From Neurospora intermedia (Eukaryota; Ascomycota; Sordariomycetes; Sordariales; Sordariaceae), in the NCBI GenBank assembly GCA_037102815.1, contig BTPP01000007.1:558001-622000 (forward strand): a stretch of DNA of 64,000 nt, given 5' to 3'. The notes under the pieces were generated by a model that was given only the letters and a program-made list of their open reading frames with translations, was not told where the DNA came from and made no database searches. The position numbers and the translations under genes are program-made. Positions 22,414-31,580 of the stretch are shown in pieces; the stretch's first letter is position 1; every line of letters starts with the position of its first letter.

Positions 22414-22772
22414 TTACGGTAGATTATTAGTTGCGGTCAGGTCTGGCGCGGCCCAAGAAGGTGGGAGCGAGGCACGGGTAGATACCTCCGTATACACCCC
22501 ATCGCGAGATTGACATCCTCCAGATGGACGAACAAGTTCTTGTGCAGGGTCTCCAACATTAACGTAGGACCAATTTTTAGCTATCCAGTATACTCGCTTC
22601 CACGCCCTGGTTCTTGTACGCGGGCTGGCTTGTAGGTCTCTTGACGTTTTCAGGGACTCAGGGAAAACCTGGGGTGATGGCAATGACAAGTTCCCGTCAT
22701 CAGTTGTGTCAGCATATATTTGCCATGTACATGGGGTCTTTCACTGCTTGGAGTGTCTATAATACCTACTTG
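22414..22772 (-). pseudogene. Decayed third DUF6594 copy
   Basis: Reading the minus strand in shifting frames gives pieces colinear with DUF6594 copies A and B. AVKDPMYMANI (about 22747-22716) matches AVRDHEYM[GA]K[YF], RTRTRAWKRVYW (about 22615-22580) matches STRTKAWKRAYW, and LHKNLFVHLEDV (about 22548-22515) matches LQRNLFVNLGVA. Over the AWKRVYW block the DNA differs from copy A at only about 3 of 28 positions. Stops, a deletion covering most of the first hydrophobic segment, and frame changes separate the pieces. The domain's first exon is not recognisable. It occupies exactly the position and strand expected for the partner of X-C. Confidence 0.75.
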
Positions 22773-23773
22773 TATGAGTTGCTACTCACCGCCGCTGCAT
22801 AGAGTGATTGCAAATTTTTACTTACTAAAACCAAAGGGACGGAATGTGAAGCTTTGGAGGAGGTCGTATGATGGTACCCGCTTCATCGACGAATGATGTA
22901 CCGTAGAATCGTCGGATTCAGGGACTAGGTAGGTACCTTAGAGTAACAATGAAGTAAGAACATTATTCCTTCGGCATCAAGCCAATGTGAAAGACCACCC
23001 GTAAGTCTCCAGCCCGTCGAGACATTGATGGAGACGGGACTGGGGCGGGTACCACGACCCTGCAGATCGCCGCCGCTCCGGTCGCAAGCCGATTGGTTAG
23101 CGGGTTGGTTGGTAGCGTTGATTGTGGACAGCGCTACTTGGCGGGGATTGGAGCGCTTCATTGGGCACTGAGACCCAAACAACGCCTAACGTCCTCGACA
23201 ATGATGGCATGATTGTTCCTTTGGACTTTACAAACGCTTTTCTACTCCTTAACCTTGACCGGGAAAACCGTGAAGCAGGAAGCTGTGGCGGCGAAGTCTT
23301 GATTTCTTGTCTTGATCAAACTCAAACCCCCATTCCTACTGTATCCAGAGTTCTCAGCGAGTGTCCACGGTGAGTATCTGATGTCCGTCACCGGCCACTG
23401 TCCCGCTCTCCACACCGCCCGCCCGCACCTCGACCTGCGTCTGCCATCTTCATTAGGCTGCGTGCCTTGATCAAGCATCCCGACTAGCCAAAGCAAAACG
23501 TGTGTTCCCGCGCACGCTACATCATATGCTAACTCGATTCACTCAAGCCTCAGACTCTTTCGCTCGGTATCGCGCCTCTCTCTCTTCTCGGCTGCTTCCT
23601 AGCGTCATACCTTATCCAGCCACTTCGACCGCCATTGAACCCGCTACACTACTCGTCCACGCCATCACCACCATCATCAGCCACGCAGTCCAACCCAGTT
23701 CACTCGCGCGCTGTGCGCAGCCACGCACCTAACAACCGAAGTTCACCTGTCACTACCACTACCACCATAAACA

Positions 23774-23803
<30 letters not shown>
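22773..23803. other. Intergenic region, relic / X-C
   Basis: About 1.03 kb from the pseudogene to the X-C start, again matching the spacing of the two intact pairs. It contains CTAGGTAGGTACCT near 22925-22938 and a CA-rich stretch before the start. No supported gene. Confidence 0.45.

Positions 23804-23804
<1 letters not shown>
23776..23804 (+). repeat. Poly(A) tract of 29 abutting the X-C start codon
   Basis: An uninterrupted run of 29 A ends as the first base of the ATG at 23804. If transcribed it would place oligo(A) directly before the start codon. Homopolymer length may be misread by sequencing. Confidence 0.85.
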
Positions 23805-23806
<2 letters not shown>

Positions 23807-24913
23807 CCGACCCTAATCCTAGACCTCTTCAAAATCAACCTCCAATCCCCGGGCCGCCGCCACCTCGGCATCAACTACCTCGTCCCCTCCTCCGCCGGCG
23901 ACCGCGAACGCATCAACCTCGCCTCCCTCCGCCGCCAACACATTTCCGCCATGCAATCCCGCCTTTTCCCAGCAGCACCACCACACATGATATCCTCCCC
24001 CTCCCCCTCTACTTCCTCACTAACAAGGGGTGGAGACAATCATCAGGGCGGCCTCGGCCTGGAAACCTGGGACGACGGCACCGTCGAGCTGCGCGGGTTC
24101 CCCATTGAGGACATCCTGGTGGTGCGCATGGTCAACAAGATGACGGGCGAGACGGACACGAGTTACGAGCTGCATTTTGAGTATGTGTTTGATGCGGAAA
24201 GGGTGGCGGATGTGATTGGGTTGGCGGTGGGACCGCCGGTGGAAAAGGATGAGGGGCCGGGCGGGTGGAGGGGGTGGGTGGTGACGGTGCCGAAGAGGGT
24301 GCATCATCGGAGTCAGATGTGGGAGAGGTGTATGGAGAGGGAGAGGGTGGGGGATAGGGACTTGAGGGATCGGGACTTGAGGGATAGGGAGAGGGACAGG
24401 GAAAGGGAGTTGAGAGAGAGGGAGCTGAGAGAGAGGGACCTGAGGGAGAGGGAAAGGGAGAGGGAGCGGGATTTGAGAGAGCGGGATCTGAGAGAGCGGG
24501 ATCTGAGAGAGAGGGATCTCAGGGATCGGGAGCTGAGGGATAAAGAGCTGAGGGATAGGGAAAGGGATCTAAAGGAGAGAGAGAGAGATTTGAGGGAGAG
24601 GGACCGAGAACGGGACCTGAGAGAAAGAGATCTGAGGGACAGAGAACTCAGGGATAGAGAACTGAGGGAAAGGGATAGGGAACGGGAAAGAGAGCGGGAA
24701 CGAGAAAGGGAAAGAGATAGGGAAAGAGATATGGAAATGAAGGGTGTGAGGCAGGTGGAGAGAAGGTCGATGATACCGGTCGCCATACAGACGCCGCGGG
24801 ATAGCAACGGAAACTTCAAGGATGTGGAGAGGAGATCGATGATACCAGTCGCGATTCAGCCGCCGCATCCGGAACCGCCGAGGTTGAAGGTCAGGAAGAG
24901 TCAAAAGTTTTGA
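23804..24913 (+). CDS. Family X protein, copy C, with Arg/Asp/Glu/Leu repeat tail
   Basis: Single exon, 369 aa. The N-terminal block (1-50) reads MPTLILDLF, GRRHLGINYLVP, SLRRQH and aligns residue by residue with copy A. The second block (about 88-165) has DGTVELRGFPIEDIL, YELHFEYVFDAERVADVIG and a closing WRGWVVTVPK. Residues about 173-310 are a charged repeat built from RD, RE and RL dipeptides (units such as LRERD and LRDRE) with almost no other residue. The tail contains VERRSMIPVAIQ twice (318-329 and 341-352). The function is unknown; the charged tract could form a long helix or bind nucleic acid or partners, which is inference. It is the partner of the decayed DUF6594 copy. The start follows the poly(A) run directly. 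Confidence 0.75.
24340..24735 (+). repeat. Purine-rich degenerate repeat inside X-C
   Basis: GAGAGGGA/GGGATCTGAGAGA-type units of 6-15 bases repeat without interruption and without any frame break, encoding the RD/RE/RL tract. Nearly all plus-strand bases are purines apart from the T/C of Leu and Asp codons. Confidence 0.85.
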
Positions 24914-25143
24914 AAGGGAACGGGGAAGAGGGTTAATGTTGGTTTATGAAGTATGAGGTCATGAGTAAAGTGGGGATGTTCTTGCTGGGAGGCTGATCTG
25001 GAACTGGAAAGATTCAGTTGGACTATTTGATGCTGCTGGGATCCATAGCCTGCGTGCCTGTTGGAAATGGTTGTTCGTTATTGTTGCTTGGGGAAAAGAA
25101 CTGAAAGGCTCTATCTGTCTGGGATTAATTACATCACTAAGTC

Positions 25144-25845
25144 TCACTCATGGTGTCGGCTTCCACTCGCTTGCTTTGTTGCCTCCTCCGCTAACTCCTT
25201 TTCCAGCTGTTCTACCTCGGCTATCAACATCTCTCGTTGCTCAGTGAGGGCCTTGATGCGCACTTTGGCCATCTCCAGCAAACTGGCCTTGTTGATACTC
25301 CGTCCCCTCTGGCGTTTCTTGACTTGGCTTGGTGAAAAGCTGGAGTCCCTGGTGGTGTTTTTGTTGTGGCTCTCATTGTAGTCTTCCTCGGGGTTCTGCT
25401 GCGACAAGAGCGCCTCCAGATTCTCAAATTGTTCGTTGAGTTTGTTTCGATATCGTTTCCCAATGCTGTTGTGACGCTCTCTGACACTGACGTCTTCCTC
25501 AGCTTTATGTTCCTTTTTGTTAGGCTCAGGCCCCTCCGGCTCTTCCGGGCGTGGTGTCTCGCCGGTTGGCTCGTTCAAAAAGTCTTCGAACCTGATTGGC
25601 GACAATCCTGTTATGGTCGAGGTGTTTTGGAAAGCGGTGAACTGAAAGTCTCCGCTGGAGGTGCCACTGGTAGATGGAGGAGGTACAGGGTCGGTCTTGG
25701 CTGTCTTGGCATTGAAGTAGTGATGCTGGCCTTGGTGTTGATACTCCGCGGAGGAGGACCCGGTATCTTCGACGACACGACGTCGTTTGGTTGCGTGTGA
25801 GTCAGGGTCCATCTTTGGGTTGGGTATGAAGCTGATGTGTGCCAT
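25144..25845 (-). CDS. bHLH transcription factor
   Basis: Single exon, 233 aa. Residues 120-205 form a basic helix-loop-helix domain. The basic region and helix 1 read VRERHNSIGKRYRNKLNEQF, with the His-Glu/Arg contact pattern of E-box binders. A long loop of about 35 residues (148-182) is rich in Asn/Ser/Lys. Helix 2 (SINKASLLEMAKVRIKAL) continues into a leucine-zipper-like helix, LTEQREMLIAEVEQLEKEL. Residues 1-118 are acidic/Pro-rich and disordered, with a possible KRRR nuclear signal at 20-23. Fungal relatives of this SREBP-like bHLH class act in development or metabolism; the target here is unknown. It converges on X-C, only 230 bases away. Confidence 0.9.
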   Translation of the reverse strand: MAHISFIPNPKMDPDSHATKRRRVVEDTGSSSAEYQHQGQHHYFNAKTAKTDPVPPPSTSGTSSGDFQFTAFQNTSTITGLSPIRFEDFLNEPTGETPRPEEPEGPEPNKKEHKAEEDVSVRERHNSIGKRYRNKLNEQFENLEALLSQQNPEEDYNESHNKNTTRDSSFSPSQVKKRQRGRSINKASLLEMAKVRIKALTEQREMLIAEVEQLEKELAEEATKQASGSRHHE

Positions 25846-26388
25846 GAACTAGCGTGCTTCAATCTGCCGGGAGGTGAGGCTCTTTTTCATATTTACTTTT
25901 TTCTCATCCTGCCCTGACATTTCTCACTGAAATAACTCAATCCTCCACATGAGATGTCTATCACGAGCTGTTGGATCGTGGGGGAAGAAACCTCCGTGGG
26001 GGACCCTCTGGCCGATATCATGAACTTTTCTCCTCCCCCCCTGTTCCCCGGGGAGCCGGTGAGCGTGCCGTCCCGAATGTCGGTTTCCGTTTTTAATCCC
26101 TGCTGAGAGCGACGATCAATACACACATTCTCTCTAAATCCGATTGCCGGATATTGCATGACGTCGGAATGGTGCCTGAAATCAGCTGATTGTCCAGCAA
26201 TCTGTCAATAGTTTCTTGGACTTATAAGCTCTAGCCCCCCCGTCCTCATAGCAATTGTCTCATTTCAAACTCCGCGCGGGTGACATTCATCTTCCGTGTC
26301 TCTCTCTCATCCATCACTGGCTAACCATAACTCTATAGCACCGTACCCATCGATATACGTCGCAAAATTCATCGAAGATCATCGCGAC
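25846..26388. other. Intergenic region, bHLH promoter / methyltransferase 3' end
   Basis: Upstream region of the bHLH gene and 3' flank of the methyltransferase gene, both on the minus strand. No other gene. Confidence 0.45.
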
Positions 26389-27469
26389 TCACGCGCCGTT
26401 TTTGTACGGCAACCGCATGCGGAAGCTGAGAATTGCCGGGAGTTGCGTGTAATTTCGGCTTGACTCGACCCTGCCCTCTTCCCTGTCCTCTTCCGAGAAT
26501 GCCGGTTCCTCCATGGCATCCATGACGAGACCGGCCTGGAAGAAGGTGGTGAAGAGCTCATTCATTGGGCGGTGAAAGTAGAGCTGTGTTTGGTTAGCTC
26601 GCTCGCTCGCTGGCGATACTCCGGTCTCATCTCGGTCCCATCAAACGGTTTGGGCAAGTCAACAAAAAACGGAACTCACCTGTCGCTTCGATTGTCCAGG
26701 AATGGCAATGCCCTTATAAGGTGGAATGTGGAGGTAGTTCTTGATGACTTTGGTCCTGACGACTTCGAGGTCACCGGTTTCACCATCGTACCGGAGATCG
26801 ACATTGCGAGATGCTCCGGAGGTCATGAACACGGGATGGAGAAGGGTTGCGACGAAGCTGGATGGGCAGGTCATCAGTCAATGCCACCGGTTTCAGTCTC
26901 CCGAGATGAGGTCGACATACACTCCATTCGGCTTCAAGAGCTGCGGAAGTGCCTGGACGAGTGGCTCAAGCGTGGAAACATCCATGATGGCCATGTTCAT
27001 GAGGACGATATCGAACTTGTTCTCGCCCTGTTGGCCGCCCAGGAGCGCTATTAGCGATCAATTGTGCCGTGGAAGCTTCCCAAGATTGGAAACATACAGT
27101 GGCAGCGATGAAGTCGTCAAAATCCTCTGTCTGTGTGACATCCAACTTGGTGAAGTCAGCACTGTCACTCCGCTCTTCTCCTTTCATCCAGTTCTTGGCT
27201 ATCTGGACCATGTTCTCGCTTCCGTCAGTGGCGGTCACTCTCGCTCCGTGCTTCGCCAACCATCGAGCGCAAATCCCGTTCCCTGTCGCAAGGTCAAGCG
27301 CACGGCAGGATTCTTGTTTAAGATGATCCCCGAGCAACCGACGGAGTGACGGCTCTTGCAGCTTCTTCCAGTAAATGTTGCCATCTTTTCCAATGGACTT
27401 GTCCCAGTAGCTCGCAATGGTTTCCCAAGTGTCGAGAGGCACGTCGTTCAACTGCTTTACCGAGGCCAT
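26389..27469 (-). CDS. Class I SAM-dependent methyltransferase
   Basis: Four exons: 27469-27098, 27027-26921, 26857-26680 and 26583-26389, giving 283 aa. Introns are 70, 63 and 96 nt with GTATGT, GTATGT and GTGAGT donors and CTAAT/CTGAT/CTAAC branch sites. The first acceptor (27028) was chosen because only it keeps frame, giving FIAATGENKFDIVLMNMAIM. Motif I is LDLATGNGICARWLA at 58-72, an acidic residue follows in VTATDGSENM, and the post-II strand is FDIVLMNMAIMD. The C terminus resembles the fungal YPPIPS/ubiquinone-type methyltransferases that end in an FxxAGLVMDAMEEP stretch. The substrate is unknown. It is cytosolic, with no signal peptide. Confidence 0.88.
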
Positions 27470-27918
27470 GGTGAGTTGAGAGAGTGTTCTGACTACGTGG
27501 TCGAGGAGCAAAAGGAATGAAAGGTTTCGGTTCGCACACACCGAAGGCTTGTTGCACATACCTCGGCGCTTTATTTACATGAAGTTGTCGTCTCCTACCC
27601 CTAGCTCAACCTCGGCGAGCTGACTCACACACCGAGGCAATGACACTTCTTGGCACACTGCCATAGCTGCACTAAATTACCGGAAGAGGAAGGCACCAAA
27701 GTCTAGGCAGATATGTGATACTCGAGACTAGTACCTACAAGGTTAAGGTACTACTGTCTAATCCCTGAACACAAGACAACAATTGAAACAACTAGTCTAC
27801 CCTTCTCCTCCAAATTTTACACCAAACACATCACCACCACCTTCAATAACCAACCATAACCCACCCGCCTCCCCCTTCCCTCCTCCATGTCCTCAGCCTA
27901 CTTCTCCTACTTCTCCTA
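27470..27918. other. Intergenic region
   Basis: Promoter of the methyltransferase and 3' flank of the next minus-strand gene. No gene seen. Confidence 0.45.
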
Positions 27919-28677
27919 CTACTGCCTTACAACCATCCACCTAACCCTCACCCCCCCTTCCTCCTTCTTCTGCTCCCCCTCCACCCAACAATCCACCTCT
28001 CCCACAGCCCCCAGCCTCCCATGTCTCTGCTTCTGCAACCACGTCCCCAAATAAAACTTGAGCTCCTCCACTCCCCATTTGACCTGTTCTGCCTTTTTGT
28101 TTTTGTCTTTGTTGTTGTCGCTGTTGTCATTTTTTGCATCACCACCCTCGCCAACCTCCCCATCCTTGATCATCCTAAACGCACAACTCCCGTACTCGAT
28201 CAACGTAATCCCCTTTTCGAGATCAGACATCTCAAACGTCCAGTACCCGCGGGGCTGGGTGTCGTTGATGATATCGAGGATGTGCGCGCAGTCCGAGGCG
28301 AGAGGGGCGGTGGAGAGGTTGTACGAGAGTAATGGTTGGGGTTGGGTGAGGGTGTCGTAGGGGCAGAAAGAGGGTTGGGCTTGGGCGATGTCGAGGGAGG
28401 TGAAAGGGTTGGAGGTGAGGGAGTGGATGGGTATCAGATCGGAGGAGTTGGAGGAGTTGGAGGAGTTGGAGGAGTTGGAGGAGTTGGAGGAGTTGGAGGA
28501 GTCGGAGGAGTTGGTGGGGCCGGAGGAGTTGGTTGAGTCATTGACAGAAGTACTAGTCGAGGTACTCAAAATGGTGTCGCGGGAGACACGGACGGAAACG
28601 GGGATGACGGCTGCGAATATGGAGGAGGTGAGGGCGATGAGATAAACGAGTCGTAGTGCTTGCGAGATGGAGTGCAT
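27919..28677 (-). CDS. Small secreted Hce2/Ecp2-like protein
   Basis: Single exon, 252 aa. The signal peptide is clear (ALRLVYLIALTSSIFAAVIP). Residues about 50-85 are an Asn-Ser-Ser tract. The rest contains four cysteines in the order FCPYD, SDCAH, GSCAF and DCW, with GYWTFE between the second and third. That spacing fits the Hce2/Ecp2-type fold (extracellular fungal proteins first described as effectors). Members are common in saprotrophs as well as pathogens, and their role here is unknown. A Lys/Asp/Asn-rich insertion sits between the third and fourth cysteines. The family call is from pattern, not a search. Confidence 0.65.
   Translation of the reverse strand: MHSISQALRLVYLIALTSSIFAAVIPVSVRVSRDTILSTSTSTSVNDSTNSSGPTNSSDSSNSSNSSNSSNSSNSSNSSDLIPIHSLTSNPFTSLDIAQAQPSFCPYDTLTQPQPLLSYNLSTAPLASDCAHILDIINDTQPRGYWTFEMSDLEKGITLIEYGSCAFRMIKDGEVGEGGDAKNDNSDNNKDKNKKAEQVKWGVEELKFYLGTWLQKQRHGRLGAVGEVDCWVEGEQKKEEGGVRVRWMVVRQ
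28437..28512. repeat. 9-bp tandem repeat coding for Asn-Ser-Ser
   Basis: GGAGTTGGA is repeated about seven times in near-perfect copies. On the minus strand it codes for the NSS tract of the Hce2-like protein, with each unit being three codons, so copy number can change without a frameshift. Confidence 0.9.
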
Positions 28678-29547
28678 GATGAGCTATGAAAGATAGAAAT
28701 GCTGAAGTGGTTGTTGTTGTTGCTGTTGTTGTCTTCTGGAAATAAATGGAGGTACCTGATGTATGTATGGTGAGAGAGGCAGCTAGTTGATCGGGTTGTG
28801 TACCCGACAAGGAAGTGGAGGAGTGAATTGAAGGATGGTGGGAAGTCGTCCAACACGAGACTACCTAGGTTGTCACTTTCCAGTTTTATGAGAAGGATAC
28901 CTCTACCTGCCTTTGATCTAACCGTGCTTGCCGCTTTCACAATTCTGTCTCGGTGAATTCTTACAGGTAGGTAAGTCTGTGCAAAGTAAATAAATGAGTT
29001 GAAATAGTATCAATTGACGCCCCTGCTTGCCTCTGCACATGGCTTCTGGATATTGTACCTGTCAACCGCCTGCTTGGACTTGTCCCTGGATACTTCCCTT
29101 ATTTCTAGGAAACGATACGGGGATCTAGTTGGGGTAAATATCGTTGGAACTTGGAAAGAACGAATCACATTTTACAGAGAACTACTGGTATATTAACTCA
29201 AAATACTGCCACGAGTGTATTGATGAGCACGTTATTTGGGTGTTAGCAGGAAGATGTTGAGGACTGCACAAGTCTCGCAAAAACTGCTGGAAGCATGATT
29301 AACATTAACGGTGCATCGTACATACGTGCTCGCTCCTGCTTGCTTTCAGGTACAGGCAAGACGGTAGAATGCGAAAGCTTATGCCATGTACAGTCCGAAA
29401 TTGTTTGCGTGCATAATACCTCATTGCTCCCTACCACCTGCACCCCAACCGAAGCCCAAAGACTTGGACCAAGCACGACGTCCCTTTCTTCCCTTTCACC
29501 TCACTCAATAGGCAATATCCCACCTCAATAGATCCCGGGCGCGCTTC
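28678..29547. other. Intergenic region
   Basis: 5' flank of the Hce2-like gene and 3' flank of the next gene. CTACCTAGGT near 28861-28870. No supported gene. Confidence 0.45.
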
Positions 29548-30175
29548 TTAGAAAGGACGGCACAAGAAGCTGGCAATCTTCTTGTCCATGTTCCCCCCGC
29601 ATTGGTGATTCGAATTGGTCGGGCTCACCGTCGTCAAATCGTCAATGGGCGAAGTGGCATCATAGTGTCCGCAGTTGTCCAAGCTGAGATCCTGGCAGTT
29701 GGCGGTCCTATAGGTAATTTCCGAGAATGTCTGTCAATCGACGCTCACAACGTTTCCAATATCCTGATACCAAGAAGGAAAGAAAGAAAGATAGGTACCA
29801 AAAGAAAAAAAAAACGTACAGGTAGTAAGTGCACCATGACCTCTCGAGAGGTTGGATCGAGGAGATCCCCTTGCGTGAGAGATAAGAGTCGACAACAACT
29901 ACGTACGTACGCACAAAAGGGTGTTTGTTCATGTTAGTAATTGACTTGCGTAGGTGGAAGAATAGAGATCGGGACGCACTGCACTGGTTGGGCTTCAGGC
30001 CATCGGCCACGTTGGTAATGGTCTCGCAGTTCCCTGTAAAGTTGACGTCGGTGCAAAGCTTGGAACCGAGTAGACCATCGCGGGTCACGAGGTCATTGGC
30101 GCCCTTGACGGCTGAGGGAAGCGCGGCGGCGACCGTGAAGGCGGCCAAGGTAGTGAGAACAGAGATGAGCTGCAT
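29548..30175 (-). CDS. Small secreted cysteine-rich protein, beta/gamma-crystallin-like
   Basis: Three exons: 30175-29980, 29898-29820 and 29707-29548, giving 144 aa. Introns are 81 and 112 nt with GTGCGT and GTACGT donors, and the joins restore one frame. The signal peptide is MQLISVLTTLAAFTVAAALP. The mature part has LCTDVNFTGNCETI, NQC, ISSIQ, SWCTYYL, NCQDLSLDNC, HQCGGN and a final SFLCRPF, i.e. about eight cysteines plus the [FY]xG-type strand pattern of secreted crystallin-like proteins. The fold assignment is tentative. A TATAAG element lies upstream at about 30311-30316. Role unknown; extracellular. Confidence 0.75.
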
Positions 30176-31580
30176 GTTGGATATCTGGTGACGTGGACGA
30201 GTTGTAGCTGTGCTGTTGATGTGTGAAGGTGAGGTCTTGATATGTTTTAGTGCTGAAGATGGGTGTGCCGGAGGGCGCCAGAGACGATTCAAGTCAATAC
30301 TTGCACCACTCTTATAGAACATCTCGCTGATGGCATTGGATGGTCATCTCTTGGGTTGCGTAAATAATGGATTTAACCGCCGTCTGCCTCGTTGTTGGGT
30401 CCTGTGTCAAAGAGGACTGAGTGGCGTTTGTTTCCGTTCGGTGGGAGATATCACCGAACGGCCGAGCTGGAAACAAACGATGCTTTCAGGCCGGTTCACT
30501 GTACAAAGGCCATCGCCCGTTGAGCGGTTGGTTTTGGGCCCGTTGACCTGTGAATTGTCAGTATTTTCAAATGAGATGATTGAGGGGTATTGAAAGTTGC
30601 AAGAGTTCTAGACCGGATAACAGGTCGCGTGGTACGTTAAGCATGAGAAAAGGAATACCACGAGTTGCACAAACTGATACAGGATCGCCAGCGCTGATAG
30701 ACCTGAAAACTCCCGTAAATACCAGTGGCAGCGTAAGAAATGAAAAAAAGCAGATTCATAAAGAAATATCAAACGTCCGTCTTCCCTCATGATCCGTGAT
30801 CCATGTACCATGTCTTTCCTCAAATCACTCAGTGACCTTGCCTGCTGCGCCCGTCACCCGTTTTGACCGCCCGCGGCTTGATGACCCGGTTCACAAGGCG
30901 GAAGCCGTTCAATGTCCCTTGATCTTGCCGCAATTCTGAAACATTATGCATCAAACGCGATGGATGAGCCATGACAGGGCAAGAACGATCGGTATCCCAC
31001 CAACAATCAAGGTGAATATGGGGAGGACACCCCTCTCCCGCGGAGCCGGACCGTCGTCGGCTTCAGACACACCAGTCGTCCCCTTCCACCGAGTCTGTAC
31101 AAGAATCAGGTTGGACTGTGATGCATCAAAGCGCGTCAGCACTGGACAGTGTATACTCTTGCAGCTCCCAACACCAGGAGTGGTGCATGGCCTGTTTCGT
31201 CTTGTCCGCCGAAAAGACACGACGGCAAGGCTGAGCATCCTCGATGTGCAATCTACAGCCAGCCCTGCTACTGCCTGGGTCGCAGACCAGATTCTCCAGC
31301 TGATCAGGATCACCAAGGCGGGAACGGAACATGTGGAATGTAAAAATTGGGTCTTTGTGCAAAGATTGAAGCCTGACACAAAGATGAATACCTTTCGGCA
31401 AGGCAAGACAGAGGGATTGCAGACGGTTATCAAGCATTCTCACGAGTAAGAGAAAATGCTTCAACTTGACTTCCAATGGATCTGGCTTCAATCCGCGCTT
31501 TGCTCTTTATAGCGTAATAAGCTCACCACAATCTTTAGTTTCCCCGAGCTGAATGGTTCCGGCATCGTACGTTACCCTCT
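30176..31580. other. Intergenic region with an unresolved open stretch
   Basis: From 30951 to about 31490 both strands have open frames. The minus frame ends in a hydrophobic segment (GVLPIFTLIVGGIPIVLALS) near 30955-31020. I could not join it to a start or a family, and the plus frame over the same bases is equally open, so no gene is called. The rest has no coding signal. Confidence 0.35.

Noticed and set aside
24313-24819. Minus-strand frame of Ser-Leu-Arg repeats
   Set aside because: Reverse of the purine repeat in X-C; the repeat lacks stops in several frames.
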